From Halobacillus sp. Marseille-Q1614 (lineage in GTDB: Bacteria > Bacillota > Bacilli > Bacillales > Halobacillaceae), in contig NZ_CADDWH010000001.1 of NCBI RefSeq assembly GCF_902809865.1, forward strand, positions 2,852,001 through 2,916,000: a DNA stretch of 64,000 nucleotides. Reading direction: 5' to 3'. The notes under the pieces are model-generated. The model searched no databases. It was not told the origin of the DNA and saw only the letters and a program-made list of their open reading frames with translations. The position numbers were made by a program, and so were the translations under genes. Shown piece after piece: positions 51,065 to 59,011 of this stretch; within the stretch, counting starts at the first letter, position 1, and every line of letters begins with the position of its first letter.

Positions 51065-51958
51065 TTGGGACACCATCACCATCATCATGACCATACGACC
51101 GGAAATATCAAAACAGCTTTCTTTCTTAATTTTTTCTTCACAATTATTGAACTTATTGGAGGTATCTTAACAAATAGTATGGCGATTATCTCTGATGCGC
51201 TCCATGATTTAGGGGATTCCCTGTCACTTGGACTCGCATGGTTTCTGCAGAACTTCTCTAAGAAGGAAAAAAGCAAGCAATTTTCGTTTGGCTATAAGCG
51301 TTTTTCTTTATTAGCAGCGTTAATTAACAGTGTGGTACTCATAGTAGGATCAATTTTCATTCTAACAGAAGCTGTACCGAGGCTGCTTGACCCGCAGGAG
51401 CCTCATACATTAGGTATGATGGGACTCGCGGTGCTCGGGATTCTCGTTAATGGTGCTGCCGTTTTTAAACTTCGCGGCGGTTCCTCAATGAATCAGAAAG
51501 TAATCACCTGGCACCTGCTTGAAGACGTGCTCGGCTGGGTGGCTGTATTAATTGTCAGTATCGTCATGACATTTGCCGAGCTGCCGATTCTTGACCCGAT
51601 CGCATCAATTTTCATTACGTTGTATATTTTATATAATGTTATTCTTAATTTAGTAAAAACCATGCGTCTGTTCTTAGAGGCTGTACCAGAGAACATTAAT
51701 TTAGATGAAATTATTAATACGATCCAGCAGCTGCCTGACGTGAAGTCCACCCACCATACTCACTTGTGGTCTTTAGATGGGGAACACCACGCGTTTTCCA
51801 CACATGTCGTTGTGCCGGCATCCTCCAGCAAGGAAGCTGTGTGCAACATTAAAGAACAGGTGAAGCAAGTGATTGAAGATATTCATCTCGACCATATAAC
51901 GATAGAAATTGAATATGAGGATGAATATTGTTCGATGAATGAAGAAAAAGGAGGATAA
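51065..51958 (+). CDS. czcD: CDF-family zinc/cobalt/cadmium efflux protein CzcD
   Basis: 297 residues from TTG 51065, with AAGGAGG 8 bases upstream. The N-terminus begins GHHHHHHDH, a natural metal-binding stretch. Six membrane helices; metal-site motifs [13 protein letters not shown] (helix 2) and [10 protein letters not shown] (helix 5). The C-terminal cytosolic domain has [22 protein letters not shown]. It exports Zn, Co or Cd against protons. It is followed by its ArsR-type repressor. Confidence 0.94.
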   Translation: MGHHHHHHDHTTGNIKTAFFLNFFFTIIELIGGILTNSMAIISDALHDLGDSLSLGLAWFLQNFSKKEKSKQFSFGYKRFSLLAALINSVVLIVGSIFILTEAVPRLLDPQEPHTLGMMGLAVLGILVNGAAVFKLRGGSSMNQKVITWHLLEDVLGWVAVLIVSIVMTFAELPILDPIASIFITLYILYNVILNLVKTMRLFLEAVPENINLDEIINTIQQLPDVKSTHHTHLWSLDGEHHAFSTHVVVPASSSKEAVCNIKEQVKQVIEDIHLDHITIEIEYEDEYCSMNEEKGG

Positions 51959-51962
51959 ACAT

Positions 51963-52277
51963 ATGGATGACCACCCTTTTTACTCAAAAGACCTCGATGA
52001 AGAAACGCTTTTCGTCGTCACGCAAACCTTCAAGGCCTTATCAGACCCGACGAGGGTGAGAATTCTTAACCTTCTTTTTGAAAAGGAGTACAGTGTCAAT
52101 GAGATTGCGGAAAGCCTCCACCTAAGGCAATCCACGGTTTCCCACCAGCTGCGTTTTTTAAAAAACTTACGGCTAGTTAAATACCGGCGGGAAGGAACAA
52201 CGATGTACTATTCTCACGACGATGAGCACGTCATTAATGTACTGCAGCAGATGATTCAGCACGCCCTGCACCATTAA
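51963..52277 (+). CDS. ArsR-family metal-responsive repressor (CzrA-like)
   Basis: 104 residues from ATG 51963 (AAAGGAGG 8 bases before), five bases after czcD. Winged helix: [27 protein letters not shown] and recognition helix [25 protein letters not shown]. The last helix carries D, H, H and H ([21 protein letters not shown]), as in the alpha5 metal site of CzrA. It should release the operator upstream of czcD when Zn or Co is bound. Confidence 0.92.
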   Translation: MDDHPFYSKDLDEETLFVVTQTFKALSDPTRVRILNLLFEKEYSVNEIAESLHLRQSTVSHQLRFLKNLRLVKYRREGTTMYYSHDDEHVINVLQQMIQHALHH

Positions 52278-52314
52278 AGAAGCTGCCTCCCCTAAAGGGA
52301 AGCAGCTTCTTTCA
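52278..52314. terminator. Bidirectional terminator
   Basis: GAAGCTGCCTCCC pairs with GGGAAGCAGCTTC over CTAAA; serves czrA and the converging YdaG-like gene. Confidence 0.85.
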
Positions 52315-52315
52315 T

Positions 52316-52741
52316 TTACATCTCTAATGTTTGCGGAGTTTTATCGCCGGCGTTCATCAGCCGGATGCTTTCAGGGTAAATCTCGAGCACGATGTAGTCT
52401 GGATCTTCTTTTCCGTTAAACCAGTGTTCCATCTGTTCGGTCCAAAGCCAGTCTTTAACCTTCTGGTCTTCTCTAATCTTCGCCTGGCCTTCCACCTCTA
52501 AATAGGTGTCGCCATAACCTTCCCCTTCATAGCCGATAAGGATATGAACATTAGGATTCTCTTCAATTTCATCCGTCTTATGGGTCTCTCTGTGAGTAGG
52601 TGTATAGAACGTGAACTCATCGTCATTCGCAAATGTCATATAACGGGAGTGCGGCTTGCCCTGCTTTACCGAGGCAAGAGTACCGATTTTATGCTGATCC
52701 ATAATATTGTATATCTTTTTCTTCAATTCTTCTTGATTCAA
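52316..52741 (-). CDS. General stress protein 26-like (YdaG), pyridoxamine-phosphate-oxidase fold
   Basis: 141 residues from TTG 52741 (AAAGGAG 7 bases upstream), matching the length of B. subtilis YdaG. Split-barrel flavin-binding fold: YNIMDQHKIGTLASVKQGKPHSRYMTF, then YLEVEGQAKI and DYIVLEIYPESIRLMN. The in-frame upstream extension (33 codons) has no ribosome site. YdaG belongs to the SigB regulon in B. subtilis; here only a weak candidate (GTTTAT-N15-GGAAAA near 52.78 kb) is visible. Confidence 0.86.
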   Translation of the reverse strand: MNQEELKKKIYNIMDQHKIGTLASVKQGKPHSRYMTFANDDEFTFYTPTHRETHKTDEIEENPNVHILIGYEGEGYGDTYLEVEGQAKIREDQKVKDWLWTEQMEHWFNGKEDPDYIVLEIYPESIRLMNAGDKTPQTLEM

Positions 52742-52842
52742 AACGATTCTCCTTTCTAATTGAAAACTTATCCTTAGTTTTCCTGTAAAAAGGAAAATAT
52801 AAACATCGTAATACTTTATTCGTTTCTTCCCCCGGCACATAT

Positions 52843-52866
52843 GTTTAACTATATAATATCGGGAAA
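52843..52866 (+). promoter_or_regulatory. Possible SigB promoter before the Bax-inhibitor-like gene
   Basis: GTTTAA (52843-52848), 12-base spacer, GGGAAA (52861-52866), 34 bases before the ATG. A TATAAT in the spacer may be an overlapping SigA -10. Confidence 0.5.
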
Positions 52867-52900
52867 TAGACAGATAGCACGAAGATAGGAGAGGAAGACT

Positions 52901-53626
52901 ATGCGCTCAGGAAACCCTGCCTTAAACGAGAAAGTGTTCTCCAGGAATCATTCAGGTGGATCTTCTATGACCTTTGGAGGCACTATTGGTAAAACGAGCT
53001 TATTATTTATCTTTTTATTAGGTACTGCAGGGTATACATGGTATCAATATATCCAAGGTACGGACGTACGTACAATGATGATGATCGGCCTGATCGGCAG
53101 TTTAATTTTTGCATTAATTACGATTTTCTTTAAAAAGGCAGCCCCCGTTACCGCCCCGGTTTATGCAGCTCTTGAAGGCTTTTTTATCGGCGGCCTATCG
53201 TCCATTGTGGAATCAATGTATCCGGGCATCGTCCTTCAGGCGGTATCTATCACATTTGGAGTAATGGCCGGACTGCTCATCCTTTATTCCTTAAGAATCA
53301 TACGGGTCACGCAAAAGTTCCGGCAGATGGTCATTGCGGCTACAATCGGGATATTAATCGTTTATTTAATCAACTTTATTTTAAACATATTTTTTAACAC
53401 TCAGGTCCCTTATCTTCATTCAAATGGATGGATTGGAATCGGGATTAATATCTTTATTGCTGCTATTGCCGCATTAAACTTAGTGCTGGACTTTGACTTT
53501 ATTGAACGAGGAGTTAAACGGCAGGCGGCTAAACATTTAGAATGGTATGCAGCATTTGGACTTATGATTACGCTCGTCTGGTTGTATATTGAAGTCTTAA
53601 GATTACTGCAAAAACTGAGAAGATAA
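52901..53626 (+). CDS. Bax inhibitor-1/YccA-like membrane protein
   Basis: 241 residues, seven membrane helices. N-terminal NPALNEKVFSRN and FGGTIGKTSLLFIFLLGTAGYTWYQ are typical of the Bax1-I group; ALEGFFIGGLSSIVESMYPGIVLQAV and NLVLDFDFIERGVKRQAAKHLEWYAAFGLM follow, the latter with the conserved aspartates of helices 6-7. It may be a calcium-leak channel like YetJ, but this branch differs from YetJ. AGGAGAGGA before ATG 52901. Confidence 0.88.
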   Translation: MRSGNPALNEKVFSRNHSGGSSMTFGGTIGKTSLLFIFLLGTAGYTWYQYIQGTDVRTMMMIGLIGSLIFALITIFFKKAAPVTAPVYAALEGFFIGGLSSIVESMYPGIVLQAVSITFGVMAGLLILYSLRIIRVTQKFRQMVIAATIGILIVYLINFILNIFFNTQVPYLHSNGWIGIGINIFIAAIAALNLVLDFDFIERGVKRQAAKHLEWYAAFGLMITLVWLYIEVLRLLQKLRR

Positions 53627-53639
53627 GCCATCTTCTCCA

Positions 53640-53672
53640 TTAAAAAGTCAGCCTTCTGCGCTGGCTTTTTAT
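53640..53672 (+). terminator. Terminator of the Bax-inhibitor-like gene
   Basis: AAAAGTCAGCC and GGCTTTTT flank TTCTGCGCT; short stem with T-run. Confidence 0.55.
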
Positions 53673-53770
53673 CATAAAACCGTAATATTTGTAACAAAAA
53701 TGAAATAATAGGTTTATAATAAATCAATTCTATATTACACTGGAAGAAGTACAGTTTTTGGAGGCTCACC

Positions 53771-54625
53771 ATGCTTGATAAGGTATTACACCATAGAAAA
53801 AAGTTCATATGGATAACCGTGTTATCCTTTTTACTGGGGGCGTCGATTTTCTTTGTCAATTCTACACCGACTCGTTCTGAAAAGCCTTCGGTCGTGACAC
53901 CGACTATTTTTGTGCATGGCTACAAGGGCGGGCCTGGCTCATTTAATACAATGCTGGACCGGTTTGAAGATAATAATTGGGGAACAAAGCGAATGGTCAT
54001 ATATGTTACAAATGAAGGTAATGTAAGGGTTCGCGGAGGTATCCCTTATACAATGAACCCGTTTATTCAGGTCATTTTTGAAAACAACCGTGCGAGCATT
54101 GCTGACCAGACGAGCTGGCTTCGTACGATAATGACGAAGCTTCACAATGACTACGCAATTTCACAAGTTAATTTAGTCGGTCATTCCATGGGAGGATTAG
54201 CTTCCACTAACTTTTTACTGAACAACCAAGAAGGCGACTATCCGGAGGTTAAAAAGTTAATTACGATCGGCAGTCCTTTTTTAGGGATTGGGCAAAATGA
54301 TTATTTCAGTTTAAACACAGGAGAAGCCACTGTGGACCTGCAAGTGAAATCCAATGCACTAGTCACAATGTTAAACAGTAAAGAGAACTTCGAAAAAGAT
54401 ATTCAAGCACTTTCGATTGCGGGTGTCATTAATGAGAATGACCTTGAAGAAGATCAATGGGATGGGGTTGTAACAAAACCAAGCGCCCTTGGACTGCGAG
54501 GAATTGTCCCGCGGAAAAACTTCTCTGAGCTTGTTTTCAGCGGTCCTTCAGCCACACACTCCGGGCTGCACGAACATACTGGAGTAGATGAAGCTGTTGC
54601 CGAGTTTTTATGGAATATTCACTAA
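53771..54625 (+). CDS. DUF915 alpha/beta hydrolase (secreted or membrane-anchored)
   Basis: 284 residues. An N-terminal hydrophobic segment (about 14-31) is a signal anchor or uncleaved signal. PTIFVHGYKGGPGSFNTML (oxyanion region), nucleophile in NLVGHSMGGLASTNFLL, and C-terminal TGEATVDL..., with HSGLHEH supplying the likely histidine. DUF915 hydrolases are extracellular esterase-like proteins of unknown substrate. GGAGG 6-7 bases before ATG 53771. Confidence 0.87.
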   Translation: MLDKVLHHRKKFIWITVLSFLLGASIFFVNSTPTRSEKPSVVTPTIFVHGYKGGPGSFNTMLDRFEDNNWGTKRMVIYVTNEGNVRVRGGIPYTMNPFIQVIFENNRASIADQTSWLRTIMTKLHNDYAISQVNLVGHSMGGLASTNFLLNNQEGDYPEVKKLITIGSPFLGIGQNDYFSLNTGEATVDLQVKSNALVTMLNSKENFEKDIQALSIAGVINENDLEEDQWDGVVTKPSALGLRGIVPRKNFSELVFSGPSATHSGLHEHTGVDEAVAEFLWNIH

Positions 54626-54626
54626 T

Positions 54627-54662
54627 GTATAAGAGCACAGGCTGCTGGCCTATGCTCTTTTT
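54627..54662. terminator. Bidirectional terminator
   Basis: AAGAGCACAGGC pairs with GCCTATGCTCTT (one mismatch); serves two converging genes. Confidence 0.8.
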
Positions 54663-55206
54663 AAATGTGTTTATATTCAAGCTGGACGACTTCTCCAATG
54701 GCGGCGATCGTCTGGTCTTTAAATTCCATAGGGACACTCTGGCCGGAAGGATCTCTGTAATAATATTCTTCTTTTTCGTTTAGAGGGCTGTAACCCAAGC
54801 CTTCAAGCTTTTCCCTAAGCGATTCAGGTATCTTGGAGTAGCCTGCTGACTTTTTAAAATAGGGCGTGGCATAAATTCTTACATCGATATCCCCTGCTCC
54901 TGCATGCACAACAAATAAATCCTTAGGTTTCTGAGCAATCCACTGCCCTTTCGAAAATACAGAAATTCGAAGCTTCTCCAAAGCTGATATTCCTTCAAGG
55001 TTGATACCGAAAATTTCTAAGATTACGCTGCGGATCTTCTCTGGTGAAATCTTTTCCCCATAATCCTGTAGGTATAAGTCCATCACTTGGACTTTTGTTA
55101 AATTTTCTATATAGGCGGAAGACGTATTGCTTCCCAGCTGATTGAGGGATTGTTGAACGCGCCTGGTTACCTCTTGCGAATACATGTGATTTATGCCCCT
55201 TTTCAT
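54661..55206 (-). CDS. Uncharacterised soluble protein
   Basis: 181 residues from ATG 55206 (AGAGG 8 bases before); ATG 55185 with AAGGGG is an alternative. I do not recognise the family. The N-terminal third is helical and rich in Q and N (QEVTRRVQQSLNQLGSNTSS); the middle (ISPEKIRSVILEIFGINLEG) looks like a helical pair; the C-terminal half is beta-rich (AGAGDIDVRIYATPYFKKS, YYRDPSGQSVPMEFKDQTIAAIGEVV). No signal peptide or membrane segment. It stands alone between a DUF915 hydrolase and tcyP. Confidence 0.6.
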   Translation of the reverse strand: MKRGINHMYSQEVTRRVQQSLNQLGSNTSSAYIENLTKVQVMDLYLQDYGEKISPEKIRSVILEIFGINLEGISALEKLRISVFSKGQWIAQKPKDLFVVHAGAGDIDVRIYATPYFKKSAGYSKIPESLREKLEGLGYSPLNEKEEYYYRDPSGQSVPMEFKDQTIAAIGEVVQLEYKHI

Positions 55207-55282
55207 TAGGTTAACCTCTTTGTTTAATGTATTCTCCAAATTACGAGTAAATCCTGCAATGTTCTACATAAACTGACAACAT

Positions 55283-55314
55283 AAAAAAGAGCCGTCGAGT
55301 GCCGGCTCTTTTAG
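55283..55314 (-). terminator. Terminator of tcyP
   Basis: AAAAGAGCCGGC and GCCGGCTCTTTT-type arms around TCGAG, with T-run on the minus strand. Confidence 0.85.
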
Positions 55315-55334
55315 AAACTCTGTTCAAGCTTTAT

Positions 55335-56729
55335 TTAAATAGCAATGTCTTTTTCCACTGCTTTTGCGTCGTTAAACTTTTCACGGTTGAACTTACCGAG
55401 AATGCGTGAGGTTATCGTTCCAGACGTCATCGCACCGTTTACATTTAAAGCTGTACGTCCCATGTCAATCAGCGGCTCTACCGAAATCAAAAGGCCGGCC
55501 AAAGCTACTGGAAGATTCATGGAAGATAACACGATGAGAGCTGCAAATGTCGCGCCTCCCCCTACTCCGGCTACTCCAAAGGAGCTGATGCCAATCAGCA
55601 GGATCAACTGAATTAAAAATCCTGGACTAAGCGGATCGATACCGACAGACGGTGCAATCATAACCGCAAGCATAGCAGGATAAATTCCGGCACATCCATT
55701 CTGACCGATCGTCGCACCAAAGGAAGCTGACATGTTGGCGGTACCTTCATCGACGCCCAGGCTGTTTTTCTGAGCTGAAATATTTAAAGGAATTGTCCCT
55801 GCACTAGAGCGGGAAGTAAAAGCAAAACCGAGAACCGGCAATACTTTTTTCAGATAAGTGAATGGGTTAAGTCCGCTGAATGCGATAAGTGTGAGATGCA
55901 AAATAAACATGACAAGCAATGCAACATAAGAGGCTAAAACGAATTTACCCATTTCTAAAATTCCAGCCACATTTGTTTGAGCAACCGTATTGGCCATTAA
56001 TCCCATAATCCCAATTGGCGTCAAACGAAGGATCAATGTAACAATCCTCATGACGACAGCATAAACCGCGTTGACTCCTTTAGTAAATACGGCTGCCTGC
56101 TCAGGATTCTTTCTCCTGACGCCTAATACAGCTATACCAACAATTGCCGAGAAGATTACGACAGCAATCGTTGATGTAGCCCGGTCGCCTGTCATATCTA
56201 AAAATGGATTGGCCGGAATAAATTCGAGAATTTTTTCAGGTGTGCTCATATCCTGAAGGCTTCCTAAGTTTTCCTCCATATAGGCGCCCCGTTCCTGCTC
56301 CTCCTGGCCGGCTTCAATCTGATCGGCATTTAAATCAAACATAAGCGAGCTGCCGACACCAACCACTCCGGCCACCATTGCTGTCGCCACAAGAATTCCA
56401 ATAATCCATGCCGACATCCGTCCGAGTTCTGATGCCTTCTCTAAATTAATGATCGCCTGAATGATCGAAACCATAACGAGCGGAATGACGATCATCATCA
56501 ACAATTTGACGTAGCCGCTGCCCGCCAGACTGTACCAGTCCGTCGTTTGAGTTACAATTTCTGATTCTGTACCGAATGCGGTCTGTAAATAAATACCTAA
56601 AATGATTCCAAACCCTAGACCTGCAAACACACGTTTACTGAACGAAAAGTGCTTTTGCTGCATTTTAATTAATACACCAATGAGCGCCAGTAAAACTGCA
56701 ACGTTTACGACTACTAGAAATGTACTCAT
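55335..56729 (-). CDS. tcyP: L-cystine/cation symporter TcyP
   Basis: 464 residues (463 in B. subtilis). Dicarboxylate/amino acid:cation symporter family with eight helices and two re-entrant loops; FTSRSSAGTIPLNISAQKN and ASFGATIGQNGCAGIYPAM are the transport-core motifs, and SVEPLIDMGRTALNVNGAMTSG the last helix. It imports cystine. A SigA-like -35 (TTGACA) is seen about 115 bases upstream; no riboswitch. AAGGGGG before ATG 56729. Confidence 0.93.
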   Translation of the reverse strand: MSTFLVVVNVAVLLALIGVLIKMQQKHFSFSKRVFAGLGFGIILGIYLQTAFGTESEIVTQTTDWYSLAGSGYVKLLMMIVIPLVMVSIIQAIINLEKASELGRMSAWIIGILVATAMVAGVVGVGSSLMFDLNADQIEAGQEEQERGAYMEENLGSLQDMSTPEKILEFIPANPFLDMTGDRATSTIAVVIFSAIVGIAVLGVRRKNPEQAAVFTKGVNAVYAVVMRIVTLILRLTPIGIMGLMANTVAQTNVAGILEMGKFVLASYVALLVMFILHLTLIAFSGLNPFTYLKKVLPVLGFAFTSRSSAGTIPLNISAQKNSLGVDEGTANMSASFGATIGQNGCAGIYPAMLAVMIAPSVGIDPLSPGFLIQLILLIGISSFGVAGVGGGATFAALIVLSSMNLPVALAGLLISVEPLIDMGRTALNVNGAMTSGTITSRILGKFNREKFNDAKAVEKDIAI

Positions 56730-56873
56730 TCTAATCCCCCTTCTTCAGTTCAATATGATATGAATGCTGCTTAAAAACTAAACTATATAATTCCGATGAT
56801 TTTTGTCAGCATTCATATAATTCAAACTTAATCTATATTTATGTCAATAGTTGGTTAAAAATCCTTTAAAGCC

Positions 56874-56905
56874 ACAAAAAAATGCGCCATAAAATGACGC
56901 ATTCT
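56874..56905 (-). terminator. Terminator of the methyltransferase pair
   Basis: AATGCGTCATTTTATGGCGCATT forms a stem with one mismatch, followed on the minus strand by T. Confidence 0.8.
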
Positions 56906-56921
56906 GCAAATGGTTATTCAG

Positions 56922-57599
56922 CTATTTTTCCAATAAGAACACCCACATGAACGACAGGGCCTGCTGAAGCTCCTGAGGCAGATCAGAAAGGTCTTTCCCT
57001 TCAACTTCCCGCTTCCATACACCATGCCCATCTACCAGCTTCCAGCCTGATTCTAAAGCCAGCTGCTCAAACTCCCAGGGCATCATGGTATTGCAGATAA
57101 CTTCTTCTCCGTAAACCCTGCGGTAACTATTTACTCTTGGTTTGGCTGTAGGCCCAAGGATACCTATGCACAATTTCCCTCCAGGCTTTAAAACCCGCTT
57201 CATCTCTTTTAAGCCTTCATCAGGCACTTGCACCCACTCTAAACTGTTAACTGCCATAACAGCATCAAAGCTTTCATTCGCTAAAGGCAGATCCACTAAA
57301 TCACCTTGGACGAATTGAAGAGTTTCTTCCTCAACTCGACTTTTCGCACGCCGAATCATATCTTCTGAAATATCCACTCCGGTCACATGATATCCAGCCT
57401 GATACAACTTAAAAGAGCCATAACCATCGCCGCAGCCCAAATCTGCAACGGTAATTCCTTTATCAATGAACCGTCCCATAAAAGGAATTATCGTTTGCCT
57501 GCTGCCTTTGTCCCACATGCTGCGGCTGTTGGCATTCCAAAATTCCGCCCGTTCATCCCACTGTTTTTCTGCTTCTGTATGCCAATTAAAAGATTTCAT
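56922..57599 (-). CDS. Class I SAM-dependent methyltransferase
   Basis: 225 residues. SAM-binding motif I VADLGCGDGYGSFKL, acidic strand end GVDISEDMI, motif II LPLANESFDAVMAVNSLEWV and motif III LKPGGKLCIGI. N-terminal EKQWDERAEFWNANSRSMWD recalls YxbB/YodH-like small-molecule methyltransferases. Substrate unknown. ATG 57599 with GGGGAATGA upstream; the second methyltransferase gene ends 13 bases before it, so the two form an operon. Confidence 0.88.
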   Translation of the reverse strand: MKSFNWHTEAEKQWDERAEFWNANSRSMWDKGSRQTIIPFMGRFIDKGITVADLGCGDGYGSFKLYQAGYHVTGVDISEDMIRRAKSRVEEETLQFVQGDLVDLPLANESFDAVMAVNSLEWVQVPDEGLKEMKRVLKPGGKLCIGILGPTAKPRVNSYRRVYGEEVICNTMMPWEFEQLALESGWKLVDGHGVWKREVEGKDLSDLPQELQQALSFMWVFLLEK

Positions 57600-57612
57600 T
57601 CTTTCATTCCCC

Positions 57613-58359
57613 TTACTTTCGAACTTTTATTATAAAAGTGGCTGGTACTTTACTCGCTTTAAAGGAAGAATAATATCTCTGCGAGTATGACGCTTCCGCT
57701 TCAGACCTCCCACTCCCCTCAATAAGCTTTTCAATCGTAAAACCTGCTTGAATGAGTTCATTTATATATGTACTCAATGTTCTGCGTTTCATCACAGCTT
57801 GAATTCCATCTTCTTTAAAGCTTTCAAAAATCCTATGTTGAGACTGTTCATACGCCTGCGTTACTTCAATTCTTCCTTCTTTGACATCAACTGTCGGATA
57901 AAAAGGATGCTCCCAGCTAAACACAAAGATCCCTCCCTCTTTTAAGTATGAGTATACGAGCGACAGGGTTGTTCTCAAATCCATCGTCCACCCTAAAGCA
58001 TAAATAGAGTAAACGATGTCAAAATAATTTTCTGGAATAGTGCCCTTTTCTTCCATCGGGCCGCAATGCAAGGATACGTTCTCATAAGGGAGAAGCGTCC
58101 TGGCCGTCTGGATCTGCGATTCAGAAATGTCTACCCCCCATACTTCACGCGCGCGTTTATTTCTTACATACTCCAAAGAATGCCCGCTTCCACAACCTAT
58201 ATCAAGCACCGTCGTATTATCAATATTTCCAAGCAGCTGAAGCTCTTCTTCACTCTGGCTGTAAGGCCCGTAATCAGGTAATGCATCTTTACCGTCAAAA
58301 TGATGAGCAATTGAATCCCAGCACTTTTTGTTAATTGTTAATGCCTTTTCTGACTTCAT
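57613..58359 (-). CDS. Class I SAM-dependent methyltransferase
   Basis: 248 residues. Motif I TVLDIGCGSGHSLEYV, then GVDISESQI, IPENYFDIVYSIYALGWT and LKEGGIFVFSWEHPFYP. It differs clearly from its neighbour and is not a recent duplicate. Substrate unknown. GGGAGGACGCT before ATG 58359. First gene of the pair, divergent from the cobalamin riboswitch and nrdAB. Confidence 0.88.
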   Translation of the reverse strand: MKSEKALTINKKCWDSIAHHFDGKDALPDYGPYSQSEEELQLLGNIDNTTVLDIGCGSGHSLEYVRNKRAREVWGVDISESQIQTARTLLPYENVSLHCGPMEEKGTIPENYFDIVYSIYALGWTMDLRTTLSLVYSYLKEGGIFVFSWEHPFYPTVDVKEGRIEVTQAYEQSQHRIFESFKEDGIQAVMKRRTLSTYINELIQAGFTIEKLIEGSGRSEAEASYSQRYYSSFKASKVPATFIIKVRK

Positions 58360-58506
58360 TAGCGTCCTCCCTTTCTCCCTATACTTTTCGATATAAGTCG
58401 ATCGTTCCCTCTATTTTCAAACACATTCTTTCTGCTTATTTTTGTATAAAATTGTTGCACTTCATTTTAAACTTCGTTATGCTTATAACACAATATAAGC
58501 TAATTA

Positions 58507-58534
58507 TTGATTTTAAAAACACTATATATAGTAT
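58507..58534 (+). promoter_or_regulatory. Likely promoter of the riboswitch-nrdAB transcript
   Basis: TTGATT (58507-58512), 16-base spacer, TAGTAT (58529-58534), immediately upstream of the riboswitch. Confidence 0.5.
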
Positions 58535-58539
58535 CCGCG

Positions 58540-58690
58540 AATAGAAGATGCCACTAGGCTTAATAGGGAATCTGGTACAATTCCAGAACTGCCCCCGCAA
58601 CTGTAATCACTCGCGAAACGGATCACCCACTGTGCATTCACGGGAAGGGCCGGAGTAGGATCGAGTGTAAGTCAGGAGACCTGTCTTCGT
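58540..58690 (+). ncRNA. Cobalamin riboswitch
   Basis: The conserved aptamer is plain: AATAGGGAATCTGGT, ACTGCCCCCGCAACTGTAA and, at the 3' side, the B12 box AAGTCAGGAGACCTG. It senses adenosylcobalamin. Downstream, GATGAAAC (58725-58732) can pair with GTTTCATC (58770-58777), an antiterminator that captures the left arm of the terminator at 58775-58804. So B12 should favour termination and lower nrdAB expression. Confidence 0.93.
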
Positions 58691-58724
58691 TCGCAGGAGT
58701 TTCTACTTCTTCGGGGATTGAGAA

Positions 58725-58777
58725 GATGAAACGATGGAATGCAGGCAGCCTTACCTCCTCCGTTTCATGGTTTCATC
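58725..58777 (+). promoter_or_regulatory. Antiterminator arms of the cobalamin riboswitch
   Basis: GATGAAAC and GTTTCATC are complementary; the second overlaps the first bases of the terminator stem, giving a mutually exclusive switch. Confidence 0.6.
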
Positions 58778-58805
58778 CGCTCAATTTATTGAGCGGATTT
58801 TTTTA
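58775..58805 (+). terminator. Riboswitch-controlled terminator
   Basis: ATCCGCTCAA pairs with TTGAGCGGAT over TTTA, followed by seven T. Confidence 0.9.
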
Positions 58806-58838
58806 TGGTCAGACTTTGTTAAAAACTTTTTCAGCATA

Positions 58839-58960
58839 AAAAGGAGGAATCCGCTCCCTTTTAAGCGGAAGAACCTTCGGGCCACCTCGCTCGTTACATC
58901 GCTGAGGGCTTCCGTGAGCACGTTTTTTAAGCAGGAGTGCCGAAAGATTCCTTCCCCGCC
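58839..58960. repeat. Dispersed palindromic repeat, family A copy 7 (reverse), in the nrdA leader
   Basis: Minus strand: GGCACTCCTGCTTAAAAAAC, TAACGAGCGAGGTGGCCC and TTCCGCTTAAAAGGGAG. It sits between the riboswitch terminator and the nrdA start, so it is transcribed with nrdAB. Confidence 0.75.
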
Positions 58961-59011
58961 CGCAATAACAAAGCCTATGGATAAAAAGCTTTAAAACAAA
59001 GGAGTGGTGAT

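Noticed and set aside
51065-51092. Six consecutive histidine codons that look like a cloning tag
   Set aside because: They are part of the natural His-rich N-terminus of CzcD, with the native promoter, operator and ribosome site upstream and no vector sequence around.
52760-52850. SigB promoter before the YdaG-like gene
   Set aside because: Best candidate GTTTAT-N15-GGAAAA matches only three of six -10 bases; too weak to list, although the B. subtilis homologue is SigB-controlled.
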